From Oscillospiraceae bacterium (GTDB taxonomy: Bacteria > Bacillota > Clostridia > Oscillospirales > Oscillospiraceae): DNA of 32,077 nucleotides. Numbering within the stretch: position 1 is the first letter of the stretch; the number at the start of each line of letters is the position of its first letter. The DNA lies in the NCBI GenBank assembly GCA_022795735.1, contig JAAWHG010000030.1, positions 1-32,077 on the forward strand. The letters run 5' to 3'. Positions 24,966 to 30,517 of this stretch are shown here, piece after piece. The notes under the pieces were generated by a model. The model had not been told where the DNA came from, searched no databases, and was given only the letters and a program-made list of their open reading frames with translations. Made by a program: the position numbers and the translations under genes.

Positions 24966-25010
24966 CGCTTGGTGGGATAGGTGACCGGTACGCCCTCTTT
25001 CCCGTTTTTC

Positions 25011-25565
25011 TCAGGCGGTGGTGAGCTGCTTGACCCCTTCGCCCCCGGCAAACCGGCGCAGATAGTCGGCGGTGCAGGCGTGGTAGCGGGAGAAGCGGCA
25101 GGCGGCCTCTTCGGGGTTGCCGTAGCTCTTCCAGCAGCCGGAGCAGGTGTAGTTTTTTCCCTTGTTTTCCATAAATCCCACCACATCCTCCAAGGGATAG
25201 CCGAGAAAGACGCCGATCTCATGCGGAAAGCCGGACCGGCTGCGGAGACGGGCGGAGAGCTGGCGCAGCAGGCCGTCGAAGCTATCCGAGGTATCGTACC
25301 CCATGCGGCGGAGAAAGTTGGACACGCCGGGATCGGTCACATCCAGTGCAAGCCGGTCAGGACGGCAGAGATAGAGGAGCCAGGCGCGGTCCCGGCGGCG
25401 CAGAGCAATTAGCTTCAGCCCGCGGGATGCGAACCAGCTCCTCCATTCTTTGAGCTGGACAATAAACCGGCCGGTGTCCTCGGGCTTGAAGGGGAAGAGA
25501 TTGGCGGCCCTGAGGCCGGCCAGGGTGGGGGAGCAGTGGGCCACCAGCGATTCTTCCAGAGACAT
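25011..25565 (-). CDS. DUF3793 family protein
   Basis: A 184-residue soluble protein matching DUF3793 (PF12672), a Clostridia-rich family of unknown function. The family hallmarks are present: an N-terminal LVAHCSPTLAGLRAANLF, the FPHEIGVFLGYPLEDVVGFM block (about 115-134), and the CSGCWKSYGNPEEA / FSRYHACTADYLRR end. The two Cys of CSGC and one near the C-terminus might bind metal or redox partners, but nothing proves it. It has its own consensus promoter, with a dyad overlapping the -10, and is divergent from the PadR operon. AGGAG precedes the ATG by seven bases. Confidence 0.85.
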   Translation of the reverse strand: MSLEESLVAHCSPTLAGLRAANLFPFKPEDTGRFIVQLKEWRSWFASRGLKLIALRRRDRAWLLYLCRPDRLALDVTDPGVSNFLRRMGYDTSDSFDGLLRQLSARLRSRSGFPHEIGVFLGYPLEDVVGFMENKGKNYTCSGCWKSYGNPEEAACRFSRYHACTADYLRRFAGGEGVKQLTTA

Positions 25566-25583
25566 GTCAGCGCTCCTGTTCTG

Positions 25584-25603
25584 TAGTTATATATTACTAA
25601 CTA
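25584..25603. promoter_or_regulatory. Dyad overlapping the DUF3793 -10 element
   Basis: Six-base arms TAGTTA and TAACTA separated by eight bases cover the -10 region. It is a possible operator for a metal- or redox-responsive repressor; the regulator is unknown. Confidence 0.4.
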
Positions 25604-25614
25604 TATTATGTCAA
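25586..25614 (-). promoter_or_regulatory. Sigma-A promoter of the DUF3793 gene
   Basis: Minus strand: consensus -35 TTGACA (25609-25614), 17-bp spacer, -10 TATAAC (25586-25591). Confidence 0.85.
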
Positions 25615-25639
25615 AAAAACGCGGATCAATTCTTCCTGC

Positions 25640-25668
25640 TTGACAATATTCTACTTGTGGAGTATAAT
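25640..25668 (+). promoter_or_regulatory. Consensus sigma-A promoter of the PadR operon
   Basis: Plus strand: perfect -35 TTGACA (25640-25645), 17-bp spacer, perfect -10 TATAAT (25663-25668). A full-consensus promoter usually needs repression, which fits the overlapping dyad. Confidence 0.9.
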
Positions 25669-25681
25669 CAATATATTCCAC
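25657..25681. promoter_or_regulatory. 25-bp dyad operator, probably bound by the PadR protein
   Basis: The dyad reads GTGGAnTATAnTnAnTATAnTCCAC, centred at 25669, with five-base outer arms and matching TATA inner arms. It covers the whole -10 of the promoter. PadR-family repressors typically autoregulate through such dyads. Confidence 0.65.
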
Positions 25682-25732
25682 TAATTGAATATAGAACGCC
25701 GGCAGGTGGAACGGCGTGGAAGGATCTGCTGT

Positions 25733-26272
25733 ATGTTAAAACACGGAATTTTGGGGCTGCTCAACTACCAAGCGATGACCGGCTATGAGATCATGGAGGT
25801 TTTTCGGGATTCTCTGCATTATTTTTGGGACGCGAAGACGAGCCAGATTTACCGGGAGCTGCAAGGCTTGGAGCAAAAGGAATGGGTCGGTAAAACTGTG
25901 GTTCCGCAGAGCGGAAAACCGGATAAAAACGTCTATTCCATTACGGCGGAGGGCAGGGCGGAACTGCTGCGCTGGCTTGCCGACGCGGATTTGGGGCTGC
26001 GGATGAAGACGCCGGTTTTGATGAAGGTCTTTTTTCTGGGGGCGAGAAGCGCCGGGGAGAATATCGGCTATTTTGAACGCATCAAAGAGCAGTGCGAACG
26101 GTTTCTTGCGAGTATGGAGCCCATCCCGCAGTCTATTGAAGCCTACGGCGAGCTGATCGGCCAAAAGGAGCAGGAGCGCTATTGGCAGATGACGGTAGAG
26201 TATGGGCGGCGAATGATGCGGATGCAAATCGAATGGGCGCAGGACTGTATCCGGCGGCTGGAGGAGGGATGA
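25733..26272 (+). CDS. PadR family transcriptional regulator
   Basis: A 179-residue dimeric repressor. The N-terminal PadR winged helix (about 1-85) contains LKHGILGLLNYQAMTGYEIMEVF, YFWDAKTSQIYRELQGLEQKEWV and the wing KNVYSITAEGRAELLRWL. A helical Vir/PadR_C-type dimerisation region (about 90-179) follows. Such proteins respond to phenolics, antibiotics or other small ligands. The ATG at 25733 follows GGAAGGA by eight bases; a longer in-frame start at 25685 would include the operator and is rejected. The next gene begins four bases after the stop, so the two are an operon. Confidence 0.92.
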   Translation: MLKHGILGLLNYQAMTGYEIMEVFRDSLHYFWDAKTSQIYRELQGLEQKEWVGKTVVPQSGKPDKNVYSITAEGRAELLRWLADADLGLRMKTPVLMKVFFLGARSAGENIGYFERIKEQCERFLASMEPIPQSIEAYGELIGQKEQERYWQMTVEYGRRMMRMQIEWAQDCIRRLEEG

Positions 26273-26276
26273 GCCC

Positions 26277-27932
26277 GTGAATGTTTTGGTGGTAAACGGG
26301 AGTCCAAAAGGCTCCAAAAGCAACACCTACCGGTTGACCGCCGCATTTCTGGAGGGGCTTGGGGAGCAGTGCCGCGATATGCAGACCAGGGAGCTGTTCA
26401 CCAGCCGTTTGGAGATCAAGCCCTGCCTGGGCTGCTTTTCGTGCTGGAACCGCACGCCCGGACGGTGCTGCATTGAGGACGATATGGAGCGGGTGATCGC
26501 GGATATGCTCTGGGCGGACGTCACAATATGGAGTTTTCCGCTCTACTACTTTACGGTTCCTGGCCCGCTGAAAAATCTGATTGACCGCCAGCTTCCCATG
26601 CTGCTCCCCTTTATGGAGGAGATGGAGGGGGAGGCCGGAAACGGTGGACACCCCGCCCGGTACGACCGGAGCGGGAAGAAGACGGTGGTCATTTCCACCT
26701 GCGGCTTTTACACGGCGAAGGGAAATTATGACGGGGTGTACAGTCTCTTTGACCATGCGTGCGGACCGGGAAACTATACGGACATTTTCTGCGGGCAGGG
26801 CGAGCTGTTTCGCATTCCCGAGCTGGCGGCGCGTACCGGCGCGTATCTGTCCCATGTGCGGCAGGCGGGACGGGAGTATGCCGGGGGCGGGATTTCCAGC
26901 GGGACGCGGGCCCGGCTTGACGAGCTCTTGCTGCCAAGGGAAACCTTTGAAGCCTGCGCCGACGCGAGTTGGGGGTTGGAACGGGATGCCGCCGCGCCGG
27001 GCGAAAGTGGACCGGCGGCCAAAAAGGAGTCGGACACGCTGGTTTTCACCAAACAGATGGCCGCCCTTTACCAAAAAGAGAGCTACCCCGGCAGGGACAT
27101 TGTCCTGGAGATGTGCTACACGGATGTCGGGGAGACCTATCAAATCCGGCTGGGAAAGGACGGAAGCCGGGTCTATATCGACGGGTCGTTAACGGCTACG
27201 ACAAGAATTGAAACGCCGGTTACGGTATGGCGTTCGATTGCGGCCGGTGAAATTCGGGGGGACGAGGCCATGATCCGCGGACTCTACCGGGTGACGGGGG
27301 ATTTTTCCCTGATGCTGAACTGGGACGTCTATTTTGGCGGCGCCCAGCCTGAGGCGGCGCGGACCGAAACCACGGCAAAGATCCGGCCTGCCAACATGAA
27401 CGGAATGCTTCTGCCCTGGATTGTCCTATGGGTGGCCGCCGCCATCCACAAGCAGTGGGGATGCCTGATTAGCATTGGCGTATGCGCGCTGGTTCCCCTC
27501 ATCTTCTACCGGAACCAAAAGACAATATATGACGTTGTGAGCGGCGCGTTGGTAACCGGGTTTTCGGCGGCGATGCTGGCGGGCGCGTCCGAAATATGGA
27601 TGCTGCCCCTCTCCTATCTCGCCTTTGGCGTAATGTGGCTCGCGTCCTGCGCGGGGAAACGGGTTCCCCTTACGGCTCACTATTCCATGTACGGCTACGG
27701 GGGAGAAAAGGCCCTGCAAAATGCCCTGTTTCTGAAAACCAACCGTATTTTGACGGCGCTCTGGGGCGTGCTCTATCTGCTTACATCAATTTTTACCTGG
27801 TTCCTGCTACAGACTTCCGCCGCCAGCTTTGCGGGGCTGATAAATTCCGTGATGCCTGTCTTTATGGGCATTTTTACGGCTTGGTTTCAGAAATGGTATC
27901 CGGCCCGGGTTGCGGCGGGCAAGAGAAGATAA
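26277..27932 (+). CDS. Three-part protein: FMN/iron-sulfur flavoprotein-like, SCP2-like and membrane domains
   Basis: A 551-residue fusion. Residues 1-235 form a flavodoxin-like NAD(P)H:FMN oxidoreductase domain with the FMN phosphate loop NGSPKGSKSNTY. The Cys cluster C50-x2-C53-x2-C56-x7-C64, plus C65, matches the compact 4Fe-4S motif spacing of iron-sulfur flavoproteins. Residues 265-352 resemble an SCP2 sterol/lipid-carrier domain (TRIETPVTVWRSIAAGEI, MIRGLYRVTGDFSLML). Residues 375-540 contain about six hydrophobic helices, tentatively 376-392, 394-411, 419-436, 438-457, 491-511 and 516-538. It starts at GTG with GGAGGAGGG eight bases before it, inside the end of the PadR gene. The design suggests redox chemistry on a lipid-like or hydrophobic substrate at the membrane; that is inference. 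Domain calls 2 and 3 are less sure than the first. Confidence 0.85.
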   Translation: MNVLVVNGSPKGSKSNTYRLTAAFLEGLGEQCRDMQTRELFTSRLEIKPCLGCFSCWNRTPGRCCIEDDMERVIADMLWADVTIWSFPLYYFTVPGPLKNLIDRQLPMLLPFMEEMEGEAGNGGHPARYDRSGKKTVVISTCGFYTAKGNYDGVYSLFDHACGPGNYTDIFCGQGELFRIPELAARTGAYLSHVRQAGREYAGGGISSGTRARLDELLLPRETFEACADASWGLERDAAAPGESGPAAKKESDTLVFTKQMAALYQKESYPGRDIVLEMCYTDVGETYQIRLGKDGSRVYIDGSLTATTRIETPVTVWRSIAAGEIRGDEAMIRGLYRVTGDFSLMLNWDVYFGGAQPEAARTETTAKIRPANMNGMLLPWIVLWVAAAIHKQWGCLISIGVCALVPLIFYRNQKTIYDVVSGALVTGFSAAMLAGASEIWMLPLSYLAFGVMWLASCAGKRVPLTAHYSMYGYGGEKALQNALFLKTNRILTALWGVLYLLTSIFTWFLLQTSAASFAGLINSVMPVFMGIFTAWFQKWYPARVAAGKRR

Positions 27933-27980
27933 AATAAAACGCGTCAAGGGCAGCTTGCGGCTCCCTTGACGCGTTTCGAT
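27931..27980. terminator. Bidirectional terminator between convergent genes
   Basis: Perfect 14-bp arms (27937-27950, 27963-27976) with three further inner pairs. The minus-strand tail is TTTTATTTTATC and the plus-strand tail is TTTCGATT. It ends both the PadR operon and the triple winged-helix gene. Confidence 0.85.
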
Positions 27981-28001
27981 TCCATACGGAAAACGGATGG
28001 T

Positions 28002-28913
28002 TCATGAAATCTTTTCATAATATTCCCTGCCCTGATCCGACAGCGCGTAATAGTTGCAATGCTTGACGGTTTTCTTGGTTACAAAACCCTCTAAAATCAA
28101 ATTCTGCATATCCCGGTACACGTTCCCGTGGGGACGGTCCAGGCGGGCGCAGAGGCCGGACAGCGGGATATACCCTGTCTCGTTCAGGACCCGCATAATG
28201 TTGGCAAAGTTCCGCGCATTGACGACCGTTACCGGCTTCTCTTCGCTCTGTTTCGGTTCCGGCAGCGGCGGCTTTGCGCTCTGCCCGGGCGGAAGATGGT
28301 GTTCCTCATAATACCGCACGCCGGCGGGGGACAGGCGGTAAGTCCGGCTGATGTTGTCGCGGCCCTCTTCGACATATCCCGCCTCGATCATCCGTTTTAC
28401 GTGCAGAAAGGTATTCCCCGGGGAGATGCCCAGACGCGCCGCGAGGTCGTTTTTTAAAAGGGTTTGGTTTTCGTACAGCAGCCGCAAAATGGTGTCGAAA
28501 TGGCGGCCCTGCTTGACCGGAGGCCGGGGCGCGGTCTCTTGCTGGGCGCGCAGCGCTTTGGCTAACGCCTCTACCTCCGCCAGGCTTTTGGTCAGTTGGG
28601 CCAGAATGCCGGTCAGCGAGTCCGAGCGCGGGGCGGCTTCTGCGGCGGGGACGGTTGGCTCCGGCGGGGGGAGATAGTTCGCCTCGTAGTATTCCGCGCC
28701 CTTTTCGAGCAGGCGGTAGGTCTTGCAGCGGCCTTCTTTTTGTTGTTGGATGAAGCCGAGGGCGTCCAGCTCGTTCATATTCAAGCACACAACGCCTTTG
28801 CTGATGCCCAGGGCTTCGGCGATGTCCTTTTGGCGGAGCGTCTTCTCCTGGTACAGCAGTTGCAGGAGATTGAGAAAGTTCTTTCGCTCAAATAGTGATT
28901 CCATCGTATCCAT
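28002..28913 (-). CDS. Protein with three tandem winged-helix domains
   Basis: A 303-residue protein built from one winged-helix unit repeated three times, at about 11-81, 137-207 and 235-303. Each unit has an N-terminal (K/R)xFxxIxxLLY-like helix, a second helix with recognition helix (DIAEALGISKGVVCLNMNEL; DLAARLGISPGNTFLHVKRM; GLCARLDRPHGNVYRDMQNL), a wing, and an end of the LxxxGxxYYE type. Units 1 and 2 are joined by a helical, coiled-coil-like stretch (about 99-128). Pro-rich linkers separate the units. This suggests a DNA-binding protein that contacts three half-sites in one chain, or a protein-DNA scaffold. The ATG at 28913 follows GGGAGG by eight bases; longer in-frame starts are not supported. 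Three units in one chain is unusual. The target is unknown. Confidence 0.85.
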   Translation of the reverse strand: MDTMESLFERKNFLNLLQLLYQEKTLRQKDIAEALGISKGVVCLNMNELDALGFIQQQKEGRCKTYRLLEKGAEYYEANYLPPPEPTVPAAEAAPRSDSLTGILAQLTKSLAEVEALAKALRAQQETAPRPPVKQGRHFDTILRLLYENQTLLKNDLAARLGISPGNTFLHVKRMIEAGYVEEGRDNISRTYRLSPAGVRYYEEHHLPPGQSAKPPLPEPKQSEEKPVTVVNARNFANIMRVLNETGYIPLSGLCARLDRPHGNVYRDMQNLILEGFVTKKTVKHCNYYALSDQGREYYEKIS

Positions 28914-29013
28914 GGTTTGGCCCTCCCTTCTCGCGCACATTTGGGGCTTTTTGTTCCAGTGCGGTTGGGACACGCGCACCGGCCGCGTGCCCCAAGTGGG
29001 TCTCATCCACAGG

Positions 29014-29038
29014 GAGCCGTGGCAAATTGCCACGGCTC
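29014..29038. promoter_or_regulatory. 25-bp perfect palindrome in front of the winged-helix gene
   Basis: Twelve-base perfect arms (GAGCCGTGGCAA and its complement) flank one central base. It lies 34 bp after the secreted-protein stop and 100 bp before the winged-helix start. There is no U-run on either side, so it is either a terminator lacking a tail, an mRNA end hairpin, or a protein-binding site. Confidence 0.5.
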
Positions 29039-29072
29039 ACCATAACTGAATTCGATTAAGTTTAACGCAAAA

Positions 29073-29831
29073 TTAGTTAGTAGTGGCCGGCTCAAAGATC
29101 CAGGTGATGGTTACTTTAACACCATCTGTCGCTTTCCACGGAATGGTGGGTGCCTTTACCATATCGCCGCTCAAACGGGCAACCATGTAACCACCGGTAG
29201 TGGCAGGCGCTGTAAGCTTATTGCCGCTGGCGTCCACAGCAGCTTTGAGGGTGCACATACCGGTCTTGCTGACTTCGCGAGTGCCAACAAGCAACTGGTT
29301 CGCTTTACTCTCCATGTAGGGCTCCCTCGCCCAATCGTTAAGTGCCGCTACGATTTTTGAGCCCTCAAGATCGCCGATGCAGAGTGAGGCATCCGGGGTA
29401 TTGCTGTACCCAAGATCATCAACAGTCTTCATCTCAAGATAGACCAGACCACTCTTCATGGTAGAGTCGCTTTCAGGCTTTTCGGAAGCGAGACGGAACT
29501 CGTCACCCACGACCTCGCCGAGTACTTTTGCGCCAACCTTCAGGTCAACCTCGCTCATGCTGTAGGCTGCGAGAGGCTTGGCTACGACGACCTGACTGTT
29601 CTTCAGCTTGGATGCCAACTCGGTGCCGTCATCAGTCTCGACCGCCCACGGCAGGGCATACGGGTTAATGACAGCGCCCACTTCGCCGGTGGCGGTGATG
29701 GTGACGTCAATGACAGGATCTTCATATGCGCCGGTAACAATGGTTTGCTGCGCAGCGAGCACCGGAACGGCAATCGCGAGGGTAAGCGCCAAAACAAGAA
29801 TCAGCGCAATCTTTTTGCTGTATTTCTTCAT
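29073..29831 (-). CDS. Secreted beta-rich protein of unknown function
   Basis: A 252-residue exported protein with a clear Sec signal peptide (KKYSKK, hydrophobic core, VLA before AQQ; cut near residue 26). The mature part is rich in Val, Thr, Ala and Gly with short alternating beta-like segments (DPVIDVTITATGEVGAVINPY; GYMVARLSGDMVKA). It ends in GVKVTITWIFEPA, a strand-like ending loosely reminiscent of WxL-type surface domains, though the match is too weak to assign. There are two Cys and no LPXTG, lipobox or SLH motif, so it is released or held by another protein. AAAGGAAG precedes the ATG. It lies downstream of the membrane protein and flagellin genes on the same strand. Confidence 0.8.
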   Translation of the reverse strand: MKKYSKKIALILVLALTLAIAVPVLAAQQTIVTGAYEDPVIDVTITATGEVGAVINPYALPWAVETDDGTELASKLKNSQVVVAKPLAAYSMSEVDLKVGAKVLGEVVGDEFRLASEKPESDSTMKSGLVYLEMKTVDDLGYSNTPDASLCIGDLEGSKIVAALNDWAREPYMESKANQLLVGTREVSKTGMCTLKAAVDASGNKLTAPATTGGYMVARLSGDMVKAPTIPWKATDGVKVTITWIFEPATTN

Positions 29832-29903
29832 GATTTTAGCTTCCTTTCCAAATCATTTTTCTATACACCGGCTGCCGGGAGCCAGCATATAACCAACGAG
29901 AAC

Positions 29904-30446
29904 TTATGACACAATAAAATCCATTGCATGAGAGGTCTGGCCAACAACGGTCTGAACGCCCTCTTCATCGGTGTCTACCTGGGTGAGAACCACATAGACC
30001 ATATGGGTTCCCTGATCCAGCGCACGATTCAATTTAATCTGGTCGAAGCCCCTCCCCGGAGCTACCAGACCGGAGGAAAACAATTCGTCGCTCAACTGCT
30101 CGTCGCCGTAAATGGTCAAGAACATATCATAGGCATTACGCTCAGAGTTCATGATGTAGCATGAAAAAGACTGCCCATCTTCGCTGTAAGCATTATTTTT
30201 AAACCGCAAAGCGATATTGCCTGTTCCAGCATTGGCCCGCGCGTCATCCAGCGCGGCGGCCAGCTCATCCTCCGTAAGGGCCAGACCAATATGGGTTTCC
30301 TTACTGTGGAGGTTCCGGATGAGGAAAAAACCCACTACACCGACGGCAATAACCAAGAGGCAGATTACAATAAGCAGGATTTTATTTACTTTACTGCCTC
30401 CATCGTTCTCTTCCTCGTACTCCTCGTATTCTTCGTACTCGTCCAT
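29904..30446 (-). CDS. Single-pass membrane protein with extracytoplasmic domain
   Basis: A 180-residue protein. It has a short, very acidic cytoplasmic start with EYEEYEEYEEE, a tandem repeat encoded by alternating GAG/GAA and TAC codons. One membrane helix follows (about 22-42, KILLIVICLLVIAVGVVGFF), then about 135 extracytoplasmic residues. That domain has HIGLALTEDELAAALDDARAN, then beta-like segments ending in MDFIVS. No family is recognised. The ATG at 30446 is taken as the start; the AGGAGG lies twelve bases before it, and a GTG three codons earlier is only three bases from that site. It sits between flagellin and the secreted protein on the same strand, with gaps of about 70 bp on both sides. 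Confidence 0.75.
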   Translation of the reverse strand: MDEYEEYEEYEEENDGGSKVNKILLIVICLLVIAVGVVGFFLIRNLHSKETHIGLALTEDELAAALDDARANAGTGNIALRFKNNAYSEDGQSFSCYIMNSERNAYDMFLTIYGDEQLSDELFSSGLVAPGRGFDQIKLNRALDQGTHMVYVVLTQVDTDEEGVQTVVGQTSHAMDFIVS

Positions 30447-30479
30447 GAAGCGCACTTTCCTCCTTTGGAAACTCTCCCA

Positions 30480-30504
30480 TTCCCCCGGCTTTGCGCCGGG
30501 GGAA
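30480..30504 (-). terminator. Hairpin after flagellin
   Basis: Ten-pair stem (30480-30489 with 30495-30504) of TTCCCCCGGC type, 13 bases after the flagellin stop. No U-run follows, so it may only partly terminate and instead protect the abundant flagellin mRNA while allowing read-through to the next genes. Confidence 0.5.
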
Positions 30505-30517
30505 AGTCAGGCTGCTA

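Noticed and set aside
28914-29072. Coding extension of the triple winged-helix protein by about 40 codons
   Set aside because: The good ribosome-binding site and the start of the repeated unit both support the ATG at 28913; the upstream frame crosses the palindrome region and is not protein-like.
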